Assembly (NCBI GenBank): GCA_902779315.1
Contig: CACZBC010000001.1
Span: 1-64,000, forward strand
Length of the DNA: 64,000 nucleotides
Direction of reading: 5' to 3'
Origin: an uncultured Bacteroidales bacterium
Lineage (GTDB): Bacteria; Bacteroidota; Bacteroidia; Bacteroidales; Bacteroidaceae
Below are positions 28,135-36,691 of the stretch, one piece after another. Below the pieces are notes generated by a model. The model saw only the letters and a program-made list of their open reading frames with translations. It ran no database searches and had not been told where the DNA came from. The position numbers and the translations under genes are program-made. Position 1 is the stretch's first letter. Every line of letters begins with the position of its first letter.

Positions 28135-29046
28135 TTGAATTTCGAATTGAACATACTGGGTTGCGGCTCTGCCAAGCCCACCACACGCCACCAGCCCACC
28201 TCGCAAATCCTGAACGTGAGGGGCAAACTCTTCATGATAGATTGTGGCGAGGGCGTGCAGGCTCAGATGCAGAGGATGGGGCTCTCCATGATGAGCGTCG
28301 GCCACATCTTCATCAGCCACAACCATGGCGACCACGTCTTCGGACTGCCTGGACTGATAGGCACGATGGACCTGCTGGGCCGTACTGCCGAGCTCCACAT
28401 ACACGGGCCTCAGCAAGTGGGCGAGCTGCTCCAGTTCCTCATGAGCACTTACTATTCCGAGATTCAGTACAAAGTGCTCTTCCATCCAGTCGATACGCGC
28501 AAGTTCGACCTCGTTTACGAAGACCGCAGCATCACCGTCCACAGCATCCCCCTGCAGCACAGGCTTCCCACCTGCGGCTACCTTTTCCGCGAGAAGCCAA
28601 ACCTGCCGCACATCCGCAGGGAGATGATTGATGCCTATGGCATTCCTGTCAGCCAGATCAATAACATCAAGGCCGGTGCTTCTTGGACGACAGAGGACGG
28701 AACCGTCATCCCTCACGAACGCCTCACCACGCCAGCCACACCTTCGCGTTCATTTGCCTATTGCTCTGATACCGTCTATCTGCCAGAGTTGAAAGACATT
28801 ATTGATGGCGTCGATTTGCTCTATCACGAAGCGACCTATTTCCACGAGCGCGCACTCAGGGCGGAACAGACCATGCACACCACAGCCCTGCAGGCAGCTA
28901 CCTTGGCTCGGGATGCAAGGGTGGGGAAGCTTTGCATAGGCCATTTCAGCGCCTCCATTAAGGACGAAAATGCTCTCCTGAAGGAGGCTCAGAGCGTTTT
29001 CCCCAACACCGTCCTTGCCAACGAAGGGCTTGTCATCAGCATTTGA
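28135..29046 (+). CDS. rnz: Ribonuclease Z
   Basis: 303 residues, the normal length of short-form RNase Z/tRNase Z, a metallo-beta-lactamase-fold enzyme that removes 3' trailers from tRNA precursors. Zinc motif SHNHGDH (residues 61-67), GLPGLIGTMDLLGR, later SDT and a C-terminal HFSASI. The first in-frame codon that yields a full N terminus (MNFELNILGCGSAKP) is TTG at 28135; the next ATG would delete the first beta strands. That TTG is about 10 bp after the T-run of the rpsA terminator, so expression depends on read-through or an unseen promoter. Confidence 0.93.
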   Translation: MNFELNILGCGSAKPTTRHQPTSQILNVRGKLFMIDCGEGVQAQMQRMGLSMMSVGHIFISHNHGDHVFGLPGLIGTMDLLGRTAELHIHGPQQVGELLQFLMSTYYSEIQYKVLFHPVDTRKFDLVYEDRSITVHSIPLQHRLPTCGYLFREKPNLPHIRREMIDAYGIPVSQINNIKAGASWTTEDGTVIPHERLTTPATPSRSFAYCSDTVYLPELKDIIDGVDLLYHEATYFHERALRAEQTMHTTALQAATLARDARVGKLCIGHFSASIKDENALLKEAQSVFPNTVLANEGLVISI

Positions 29047-29060
29047 CTCCCAGCATGATT

Positions 29061-29170
29061 GCCAACGCAGCATGTGAAGATGCCGGGCTTGACGTGTTAC
29101 GATTGCGATTGTATTGTGTTATGCAGGCCTTCGTATAATGTTACGTTCGCATCGTTGACTGGTGTCATCC
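29061..29170 (+). repeat. Array C of the 22-bp intergenic repeat (5 units)
   Basis: Degenerate units begin with GC at 29061, 29082, 29105, 29127 and 29149 (spacing 21, 23, 22, 22). The motif appears as TATTGTGTTA and TATAATGTTACGTTC. It lies just downstream of rnz. Confidence 0.75.
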
Positions 29171-29311
29171 GGATTTTTGAGCTTAGCTCATGCAGCGGAA
29201 ACGGGCCCTGTTTTCGATGCGATGAACTTCAGTTCTAAATCCACTGCAAAGATACAACATTCTCGGTGCGGTTTTCGAATACTCTGGCAACTTTTTCAAA
29301 AAAAAAATTTC

Positions 29312-29472
29312 GCGTCTCAGTGTCTCAGTGTCTCAGTTCGATTTCAAGGGGTGTATGATGGCGAAAAATGAATCTATTATATATATTTATTTTAATAAAT
29401 ATATATAATAGAATTTTCTTTTGGGAATTTGTACGCTTGTTTTTTAACTGAGACGGTGAGACGGTGAGACGG
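29312..29472. repeat. Nested inverted repeat with central perfect palindrome
   Basis: Outer arms are triple 8-bp repeats: GTCTCAGT-type words at 29314-29337 and GAGACGGT-type words at 29450-29472, nearly complementary to each other. Between them lies a 40-bp AT-only-rich palindrome (29373-29412): two perfect 19-bp arms separated by TT. The whole can fold into a long stem on either strand. No coding frame crosses it. Confidence 0.85.
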
Positions 29473-29744
29473 TAGTCCGTCGTGAATTGTGTCTTTTCAG
29501 GAAAAGGCTTGACTCGTTTAAGCCGTTGATTTTTAACACTTGTCTACCCTTACGGAAAAGATTGACTTGCTCACCTGGGTAGAGTTGTCTTCTTTCTCTG
29601 AAGCCCTGAAATTCGAAAACACGATACAATTCAATACCATGAAAATGCCTCCTTTTGCCTCGAAATTGGTTGCCTGCTGCAATTCCTTGGCCTCATGTTA
29701 TGCAAAAATTGCGAAGAAAGCTTTGCCAAATGACAAGAAATACG

Positions 29745-29752
29745 TAATTTTG
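29745..29752 (+). promoter_or_regulatory. -7 box of the repetitive secreted protein gene
   Basis: TAATTTTG with TTTG at 29722-29725 (-33 region). This decides the start at 29777 over an open frame that extends about 240 bp further upstream. Confidence 0.65.
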
Positions 29753-29776
29753 CACTTGAATAACCATATTACGGAC

Positions 29777-31369
29777 ATGAAAACTATCGTTAAAGCCATA
29801 TTCGCTTGCCTCCTGATGCAAGTTGTATTCACCGGTTCGGCATCAGCTCAGGCACTCTACAACAACCCCGATACCATTCAGAAGTACCTGAAGGACCGTA
29901 TCGTCGAAGTGAAAGAACAGTTGAGGGCTACTCGCACCCAACTAAAAGAGGAAGAGAAGAAGCTTCGAACCCTCAATCGCGACCTCGAAAAGTCTCGTAC
30001 GCAGGCTCAAAGGGACAAGGTTAAGCTGAAGGAGGCAAAGCGCAACGGCAAGTTCTATCAGGTGAAGCCCTACATCCCCGAAGAACTTCAGGGCGATGTG
30101 GAAGCCAAGATAAAAGCCGCCAAGGAGGCTAAGGCTGCCAAGGAGCGCGAAATCAAGGCAAAAGAGGCTGAGAAGAAAGCTGAGGCAAAGGCTGCAAAGG
30201 CTGCCAAGAAGCAGGCTGAGCAGGACGAGAAGGACCAGCTGAAGGCTTCGGCAAGGAGCCAGCAGAAACGGGCTCGCCAGAAGAAAGCCGAACAGAAAGC
30301 TCAGGAAAAAGAGAATGAACAAATTGCCAAGCAGGAGGAAGCAGACCTGAAGGATGGCGTTAAGGGCGATAATGTCGAGGAAGGCAACGGCAAGAATGTC
30401 GTCGAAGACAACGGCAAGAAGGTAGAGAAGGACTCTGCAGGAAAGGATAATGGAAAATCCGACGAGAAGAAAGCTTCAGCCAAAGATAAGGAATCGGATG
30501 GAAAAGCTCCAGCCGGCAAAGGCAAGGACGATGTCCTGCCAGACGAAAAGGTTCCTGTAATCCAAGACCAGGGCAAAAACGATGCCAACACTGGCAAAAA
30601 CGATGGAAATCAGGGCAAAAACGATGCCAACACTGGCAAAAACGATGGAAATCAGGGCAAGAATGATGCCAACCAAGGCAAGAGCGGCAAGGATAACGGC
30701 AAAGCCGATGTTGGTAAGGATAACGGCAAAGCCGATGCTGGTAAGGACAATGGCAAAGCCGATGCTGGCAACGATAATGGCAAAGCCGATGTAGGCAAGG
30801 ATAATGGAAAGGCTGATGCCGGCAAGGATAATGGCAAGGCCGATGCCGCTCCGAAGAAAGCCTCCAGCAAGGCTCCTGCAGGCAAAGACAATGGAAAAGC
30901 CTCTTCTGGCAAGGACAATGGCAAAACCGATACAGGTAAGAACAACGGCAAGGGAAAAGAAACCGCTTCCACAAAGGGTAAGGGTAAAACCCAGAAGTCG
31001 GAAAGCGCCTTAGAAAAGGAAGCTGCTGCAAAGGCTGAGAAAGAAGCTGAGAAGAATGCCGAGAAGGCTGAAAAGGAAAAGGAGAAGGCCGTGAAGGCTG
31101 CCGTAAAGGATGCTGAAAAAGCAGCCAAGGAAGCTGAACAGCGCGCCAAGGAATCGGAGGCCAAAGCAAAGGCTATAGAGAAGGAAAAAGAGGATTCTGT
31201 TCCTGAAGTGGAGGGCTCTGCGGAAGAGACAGACGAGGAAGCCGAAGAGGCAAAGCCCAAGAAACGCACCTATACTGTTCGCGCTCAACGCCAGAGAGCC
31301 GCCAAGAAGAGCGGGGAAACCGAAGAGAGCAAGGAGCAGAAGGAAGAAGAACAGAATACCCCAGAATAA
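29777..31369 (+). CDS. Secreted Lys/Ala/Asn-rich repetitive protein
   Basis: 530 residues from the ATG at 29777. A signal peptide (MKTIVKAIFACLLMQVVFTG to about SASAQA) is followed by a coiled-coil-like Lys/Glu/Ala region (about 40-190), then repeats: GKNDANT/GKNDGNQ alternations (about 30585-30675) and about seven copies of the octapeptide GKDNGKAD(V/A) (about 30690-30850), then a second Lys/Ala/Glu helix-rich region and an acidic end. The composition is strongly basic-acidic and it has no cysteines. No family is recognised. It may be a cell-envelope spacer or DNA/polyanion-binding protein. The 24-bp DNA repeat suggests copy-number variation by slippage. Confidence 0.8.
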   Translation: MKTIVKAIFACLLMQVVFTGSASAQALYNNPDTIQKYLKDRIVEVKEQLRATRTQLKEEEKKLRTLNRDLEKSRTQAQRDKVKLKEAKRNGKFYQVKPYIPEELQGDVEAKIKAAKEAKAAKEREIKAKEAEKKAEAKAAKAAKKQAEQDEKDQLKASARSQQKRARQKKAEQKAQEKENEQIAKQEEADLKDGVKGDNVEEGNGKNVVEDNGKKVEKDSAGKDNGKSDEKKASAKDKESDGKAPAGKGKDDVLPDEKVPVIQDQGKNDANTGKNDGNQGKNDANTGKNDGNQGKNDANQGKSGKDNGKADVGKDNGKADAGKDNGKADAGNDNGKADVGKDNGKADAGKDNGKADAAPKKASSKAPAGKDNGKASSGKDNGKTDTGKNNGKGKETASTKGKGKTQKSESALEKEAAAKAEKEAEKNAEKAEKEKEKAVKAAVKDAEKAAKEAEQRAKESEAKAKAIEKEKEDSVPEVEGSAEETDEEAEEAKPKKRTYTVRAQRQRAAKKSGETEESKEQKEEEQNTPE

Positions 31370-31389
31370 GTTAAAGCGAAGCGAAGACT

Positions 31390-32043
31390 ATGCAGAAACT
31401 TGTCATCAAAAAACTGAAAAGAAAGGTTGCTTCGGCAGCCGATATACCTGCTGCAATTCAGGCTGCAGGCATCCAGTATACCTCAGTCGAGAATGTCAAT
31501 TGGCCTGAGAGCTATCCCTACAAGCCAAAGATGGAGTTTGCAGCAGTTCACGACGGTGATGCCCTCCTGCTGCACTATCGTGTCGAGGAGCAAAGCGTCA
31601 GGGCTGTGGCTCGTCAGGACCATGAACACATTTGGGAAGACTCGTGTGCCGAGTTCTTCATCATGCCGGCTGACGACGGCTTCTACTACAATCTGGAATG
31701 CAATTGCACAGGCAAACTCTTGGTTGCAGTAGGCAAAGACCGCACTGAACGCCAACCTGCTCCAATGGAGGTGATGCAGGGTGTTGACCGTTGGGCTTCG
31801 CTTGGTTCAGAGCCCTTCGATGTCCGTCAAGAGCCAACGAAGTGGGAGCTCGCCCTTCGTGTGCCCATCACCACTTTCTTCAAGCACCAGTTCGTCAGCT
31901 TCAATGGTTTGAAGGCAAAGGGCAACGTCTACAAGTGTGGCGACAACCTGCCTGTGCCTCATTTCATCAGTTGGAACCCCATCAAGACAGAGAACCCGGA
32001 CTTCCATCGTCCTGAGTTCTTCGGAGAAATCGTATTCGAATGA
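31390..32043 (+). CDS. CBM9-like carbohydrate-binding family protein
   Basis: 217 residues without a clear signal peptide. It matches the 'carbohydrate-binding family 9-like' proteins of Bacteroidetes: VNWPESYPYKPKMEFAAVHDG, IWEDSCAEFFIMP and the C-terminal HFISWNPIKTENPDFHRPE. The ligand is unknown. It starts 21 bp after the repetitive protein gene and may share its transcript. Some homologues are exported; this one appears not to be. Confidence 0.82.
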   Translation: MQKLVIKKLKRKVASAADIPAAIQAAGIQYTSVENVNWPESYPYKPKMEFAAVHDGDALLLHYRVEEQSVRAVARQDHEHIWEDSCAEFFIMPADDGFYYNLECNCTGKLLVAVGKDRTERQPAPMEVMQGVDRWASLGSEPFDVRQEPTKWELALRVPITTFFKHQFVSFNGLKAKGNVYKCGDNLPVPHFISWNPIKTENPDFHRPEFFGEIVFE

Positions 32044-32110
32044 ACGTTTTCATTAAGCCAAATGACCAGAGCCAGCTCGCTTGAGCTATGGCAAGGCGTG
32101 AAAAAGTCGA

Positions 32111-33019
32111 ATGAAATTCAATCTGAAGCAACGTGTCCTTGCGACCATGAAGTCTCGTGACATAGAGGGCAACTTCGAACTCTACGTCACTCGCACCCCT
32201 GGCTATCTGTGGGCGCTCTTCTTCCGTTGGTTGCATGTCCATCCCATTGTGGTCACCCTGATGAGTATCGTCATCGGATGTGCTTCGGCTTTCTTCTTCG
32301 CTTCCACGGACCTTTGGTACAACATCATCGGAATGCTGCTCCTCGTTTGGGCGAACTGGTACGACTGTGCAGACGGGCAATTGGCTCGAATGACGGGGAA
32401 GACAACGCTCATAGGCAGGGTTCTCGACGGCTTTGGTGGCGAGCTCTGGTTCATCTGCATCTACATCGGCATAGCCATCAGGCTCTATCCCGTTTGGGGC
32501 ATCTGGATTTTCCTCATCATCCTCTGGTCTGGCTTCTATTGCCATTCGCGCCAATGCGGAATTGCCGACTATTATCGAAACATCCACCTCTGGGTGACGC
32601 TGGGTGAGGAAGGCAGCGAACTCGATACAAGTGTTGAGCTGCAAAGGCGAATGGAGAGCCTTCATTGGAACAGAAAGGAGTGGTTCGGGAAGTTCTACCT
32701 CTTCTTCTATGTGCGATACATGCGGACTCAGGAACGGCAAACGCCAGAGTTCCAGTTGCTTCGTCCCTTGATAGAGAAGTTGCCCATCGACGATCCCACT
32801 CGTCAGGAGTTCCGCAGGGAAAGCCTTCCCCTGATGCCGCTATGCAACATCCTGACTTTCGACACACGCGTCATAGTCCTCTTCCTCTCCATGTTCATCG
32901 GACTTCCTTGGGTCTACTTCATCTTCGAGATGACTGTGCTCGAGGGCCTGCGACTCTATACGATTCATCGCCACGAGTCCTTCAGCCATAAGTTGCACCA
33001 AAAACTTTGTGCCATATGA
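32111..33019 (+). CDS. CDP-alcohol phosphatidyltransferase family protein
   Basis: 302 residues with about five membrane segments. The family signature is at 85-110: DCADGQLAR, then G102 and D106. The last Asp of the pattern DxxDG..AR.......G...D...D is Gly110, followed by Glu111. That position is the proposed catalytic base in this family, so activity may be altered or Glu111 may substitute. The enzymes join a CDP-linked group to an alcohol in the membrane. Its stop overlaps the start of the cytidylyltransferase gene (ATGA), which suggests that one gene makes the CDP-linked donor for the other. Confidence 0.82.
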   Translation: MKFNLKQRVLATMKSRDIEGNFELYVTRTPGYLWALFFRWLHVHPIVVTLMSIVIGCASAFFFASTDLWYNIIGMLLLVWANWYDCADGQLARMTGKTTLIGRVLDGFGGELWFICIYIGIAIRLYPVWGIWIFLIILWSGFYCHSRQCGIADYYRNIHLWVTLGEEGSELDTSVELQRRMESLHWNRKEWFGKFYLFFYVRYMRTQERQTPEFQLLRPLIEKLPIDDPTRQEFRRESLPLMPLCNILTFDTRVIVLFLSMFIGLPWVYFIFEMTVLEGLRLYTIHRHESFSHKLHQKLCAI

Positions 33020-33729
33020 AGCAGAGTCATAACATAGCTTTGATCCTGGCAGGAGGGACTGGCGAGCGAATGCGTGCTTCTGTGCCTAAGCAGTTTATGG
33101 AGATAGACGGCGAAACGGTCTTGCTGCACACGATGAAGGCATTCCAGCAACATCCTCTCATCCACGAGATTTATCTTGTCTGCATGCCGGAATGGGAGTC
33201 ATTCGTCAGGAACGAAGCGAAGAAGGGTGGCATAGACAAGCTATGCGGCATCATTCCTGCTGGCGAGAGTTGCTATGCTTCGGCTTGTAACGGCATAGAG
33301 CATTTGGCGAAAACAGTCAAAGAGCCAGATGCCATAGTCCTTGTCCACGATGCCGTTCGTCCACTCATCACGCAGGACATCATCAGTCGCAACATAGCGG
33401 TTTGCCTCACTCACGGCAATGCCATCACAGCCTTGCAGAGCCACGAAGCTTATCTTGTGACGCAGGATGGCAATACTTCCGATGCCTTCAAGCCTCGCGA
33501 GGGTTTGATGCGAGCCCAGACACCTCACACATTCCCGCTCGCCACACTTCGACAGATGATGAAACAGGCTAAGGAGCAAGGCATCAGTAAGTCGCAAAGC
33601 ATCTTCACCTTGGCTGGCGAATTGGGCATTGCGCCCTTGCATATCGCTCAAGGCGACCTGCGTAACTTCAAGATAACCGAGCAATCTGATATCCTCATCT
33701 ATCGTGCCTTGAAGACGATGGAAGAGTGA
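33016..33729 (+). CDS. ispD: IspD-like CTP:alcohol-phosphate cytidylyltransferase
   Basis: 237 residues from the ATG at 33016; an upstream TTG is in frame but the ATG overlaps the previous stop by 4 bp. The motif LILAGGTGERMRASVPKQF is the CTP-binding loop of IspD/TarI enzymes; VHDAVRPLI and RAQTPHTF are also typical. IspD makes CDP-methylerythritol in isoprenoid synthesis. The coupled CDP-alcohol transferase leaves open a second role, such as making a CDP-polyol for a lipid or polymer (TarI-like). If no other ispD exists in the genome, the MEP role is certain. Confidence 0.82.
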   Translation: MKQSHNIALILAGGTGERMRASVPKQFMEIDGETVLLHTMKAFQQHPLIHEIYLVCMPEWESFVRNEAKKGGIDKLCGIIPAGESCYASACNGIEHLAKTVKEPDAIVLVHDAVRPLITQDIISRNIAVCLTHGNAITALQSHEAYLVTQDGNTSDAFKPREGLMRAQTPHTFPLATLRQMMKQAKEQGISKSQSIFTLAGELGIAPLHIAQGDLRNFKITEQSDILIYRALKTMEE

Positions 33730-33771
33730 AATTGCTTCTGGTTCGCACACACTTTGTAAACACTCCGATTT

Positions 33772-35883
33772 ATGAAATATATTTGCAAATCATTCCTGAT
33801 TTCGTCCATAATCTTTTTCGTTCCCCTTTGTCAGGTTTGGGCACATGATTATAACGAACAGGGTATTTGCACTGAGACCGGTTGCACAGATCCATACGAA
33901 CCACCTGTTTTGCAGGAAGGATGGTATTTGCTTTCCAACGCCGGTAATGTGGAATGGTTCTCCGCTCTTGTCAATCAGGGAGGCAATGATGTGAACCTTT
34001 GGGGTAAGATGGTGGCTGATATTGACTTCACAAATGTCGCTCATACCCCAATAGGTGTGGGCGAGGGCACGAAGTTCAATGGCAAGTTCGATGGGCAAGG
34101 CCATCGCATCCTCAACCTCAAACTGCGTACTACGAGCGACCTTCAAGGCTTCTTCGGAGGCTTGCGTGGAGGTGGAACTACAGTACGCAACCTCATCCTC
34201 GACAAGTCGTGTGTCATTAACGGAAAGCAGCGTGTGGGAGGTATTGCTGCCTTTGCACAAACGACTGGCAGCAGCCCTATCATTATAGAGAACTGCATCA
34301 ACGAGGCAAACATCACAGGCTCAAGTACTGGTGTAGGCGGCATTCTTGGTGGCAGCCTCAGTCCTCATCCTGCCATTCATATCCGCAATTGCATCAATAC
34401 AGGAATCGTTCGAGGTTCAGGAGAATCCGCCACTATCGCAGGCTGGTTGGGAGACAATGCTGGCTCGCTTGTCGAGAACTGTTACAATACAGGTCGTCTC
34501 ATGGGCTTGGACAGCAGCAAACGCAATATGGTCCGTCATGGAGGCTCTTCTGCCATACACAACCTCTATGAGCTCTACAACAACTCAACCTACACGCAAG
34601 GCATTAAGAAAGACTGGCTTACATCTTCTCCCATTTCAAGTGGTGAACTTTGTTACTTCCTTTCCAGAGGACAGAATGCAGATGTGTGGCATCAGACAAT
34701 TGGCGAGGACGAATCTCCCTTGCCATTTGGAGAGTCCCTGAATGTGTTCCTCTGCGGAAAAGCCAATTGTGACGGCACTTTGATTGAAGGCGAGTCCTTC
34801 TTCTCTAATGATGATGAAGAAGTGCTTGTGGTTTTAGGACATCAGTTCGAGAAGGGACATTGTGTAGTCTGTGGAGCTCTGCAACCTGATTATGCTTTCC
34901 CGACTCGCAAAGTCTTCCTCATGGCAGGACAGAGCAATGCGGATGGTCGTCCTGCGATAGGAACGATGCCTCAATACATTCAGGATTACGCCAATAACGG
35001 TGGAAGCAAGTTCTGTTATTGGAGTTATGCAAACGGAACTCAGGTTGCTTGGGATATGTTTGGGGGCAAACTTGTGCCCTATATGCCTTATACAGACAAC
35101 AATACGACTTCCCGTTGTGGCTTTGACGGCATTGTCTATCACCTTATAGAGGAGGCTTTGCAAGAACGTTTCTATGTCATTAAGGAGAGTCGGGGCGGGA
35201 CAGCCATAGATACCAGATGTTCCAGTTCTGGCGATTTGTGGTGGAATGCTGCTCCTGGTTGGCTTGCTACTGCTGCTCCAAGAAGTGGTCATTCGTTGGC
35301 TTTGGAGTTTACAGAGAACATCGGACTTTGCATAGACAATGTTCTGTCACAACTGCAGGAAGGCTATGAGATTCAATGCATTATGTGGCATCAAGGTGAA
35401 TCGGACCGCTCGCAAGCAGCCTCTTATCACGACAATCTTCGCCAACTTGTCTCTTACCTGCGTTCATATCTTGTCAGCAAGACTGGAGTTGAACGTTATG
35501 CAACACTCCCATTCATCGCAGGAACCGTGAATCGCAGCAGTACTCAGTACAATGCACAAGTGGAGCAGGCTGTTCTTCAACTGGCAGAGGAAGACGAGAA
35601 CTTCCATGTCGTTGATATGAGCAATTGCAAGCTCGGCTCGGACAATCTGCACTTTGACGCCGCTGGTTGTGTTGATGCTGCCCAGCGAATGTTCGATAAA
35701 CTTATGTCTTTGGGACTTATGGATGATGAAGACCCAACGGGAATCAAAGATGTTCAGGAGCATAAGGGTGCAAGAAGCTCCAGTGGTCAAAGAGAAATCT
35801 ACGATTTGAGTGGTCGTCAAATGGGAAGCGGTAATCTGCGTAGAGGCATTTACATCCAAGGCAACAGGAAACTCGTAAAATAA
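33772..35883 (+). CDS. Secreted GLUG-like/SGNH (CE6-type) carbohydrate esterase
   Basis: 703 residues with a signal peptide (about 1-24). Residues about 45-300 hold GLUG-like beta-helix repeats (VGGIAAFAQ, GVGGILGGS). Residues about 375-650 are an SGNH esterase: FLMAGQSNADGR with the Ser nucleophile, MWHQGESD and a final DNLHFDAAG with Asp/His. This resembles CE6 and sialate O-acetylesterase families that remove acetyl groups from glycans. The C terminus has the YDLSGRQM...GIYIQG tail shared with two other secreted proteins here. The glycan target is not evident. Confidence 0.85.
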   Translation: MKYICKSFLISSIIFFVPLCQVWAHDYNEQGICTETGCTDPYEPPVLQEGWYLLSNAGNVEWFSALVNQGGNDVNLWGKMVADIDFTNVAHTPIGVGEGTKFNGKFDGQGHRILNLKLRTTSDLQGFFGGLRGGGTTVRNLILDKSCVINGKQRVGGIAAFAQTTGSSPIIIENCINEANITGSSTGVGGILGGSLSPHPAIHIRNCINTGIVRGSGESATIAGWLGDNAGSLVENCYNTGRLMGLDSSKRNMVRHGGSSAIHNLYELYNNSTYTQGIKKDWLTSSPISSGELCYFLSRGQNADVWHQTIGEDESPLPFGESLNVFLCGKANCDGTLIEGESFFSNDDEEVLVVLGHQFEKGHCVVCGALQPDYAFPTRKVFLMAGQSNADGRPAIGTMPQYIQDYANNGGSKFCYWSYANGTQVAWDMFGGKLVPYMPYTDNNTTSRCGFDGIVYHLIEEALQERFYVIKESRGGTAIDTRCSSSGDLWWNAAPGWLATAAPRSGHSLALEFTENIGLCIDNVLSQLQEGYEIQCIMWHQGESDRSQAASYHDNLRQLVSYLRSYLVSKTGVERYATLPFIAGTVNRSSTQYNAQVEQAVLQLAEEDENFHVVDMSNCKLGSDNLHFDAAGCVDAAQRMFDKLMSLGLMDDEDPTGIKDVQEHKGARSSSGQREIYDLSGRQMGSGNLRRGIYIQGNRKLVK

Positions 35884-35890
35884 GACAAGA

Positions 35891-36688
35891 ATGATATACT
35901 ACTTCTCAGGAACAGGAAACAGCCTCTATGTCGCTCGACATTTGGCCGATTTGTTAGGTGAGCAACTCTTTCCAATGACTTTGGCTGGTTCAGGAAGCCT
36001 CCCCCAAAGGGAAGGAATGGAGGGGACTGTGATAGGTCTCGTCTTCCCCGTCTATGGTTGGGGCATTCCGAATGTCGTGGAGGAATTTGTCCGCCGTTAT
36101 AAGGCCTCGTTTGAGGGCGCATATTTATATGCCGTCATGACTTGTGGCGACGATATGGGCTATACGGACTGGGTTTTGGAGAAGGCTTTGGGCAGGAAAC
36201 TCGATGCTGCTTTCTCTGTGCTGATGCCGGATGTCTATGTCTGCTTGCCAGGCTTCGATGTGGATAGCAAGGAGGAGTGCAGGGAGAAGCTCGAGAAGGA
36301 GAAAGAGACTGTCCAGCTCATTGCAGAATGCGTGAAAAATCGTCAGGTCGTTCGCCACTTGAAGCGAGGTCCTTTCCCTTGGGCCAAGACCTATATTCTC
36401 AGACCTTTGTTCAACCGTTACTTGGTGACAGACAAGTACTTCCGTGTGGATGCTTCAAGTTGTGTTTCATGCGGAAGATGCCAGAAGATGTGTCCTGTAG
36501 GCAACATAATAATGGGCACTCCCCTAAAGGGGGAGCGGGGAGGGGGCCTTGATGTGCCTCAATGGCAATCGCATTGTGCAGGTTGTCTTGCTTGCTATCA
36601 TGCTTGTCCGCATCATGCCATCAACTTTGGTAAGATGACTCAAAAGAAAGGCCAGTATAACCTACTTAAAATGAAAAACGAAGAGTAA
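35891..36688 (+). CDS. EFR1-type flavodoxin-ferredoxin protein
   Basis: 265 residues. An N-terminal flavodoxin-like fold (YYFSGTGNSLYVARHLA, the FMN phosphate loop) is joined to two 4Fe-4S clusters (CVSCGRCQKMCP and CAGCLACYHACP). It is a cytoplasmic electron carrier or reductase of unknown partner. Two GC-rich palindromic segments lie within it in frame: about 35998-36027 (LPQREGMEG) and about 36514-36548 (TPLKGERGGG). The second sits between the two cluster motifs and lengthens their spacing. It starts 8 bp after the esterase gene. Confidence 0.88.
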   Translation: MIYYFSGTGNSLYVARHLADLLGEQLFPMTLAGSGSLPQREGMEGTVIGLVFPVYGWGIPNVVEEFVRRYKASFEGAYLYAVMTCGDDMGYTDWVLEKALGRKLDAAFSVLMPDVYVCLPGFDVDSKEECREKLEKEKETVQLIAECVKNRQVVRHLKRGPFPWAKTYILRPLFNRYLVTDKYFRVDASSCVSCGRCQKMCPVGNIIMGTPLKGERGGGLDVPQWQSHCAGCLACYHACPHHAINFGKMTQKKGQYNLLKMKNEE

Positions 36689-36691
36689 AAA

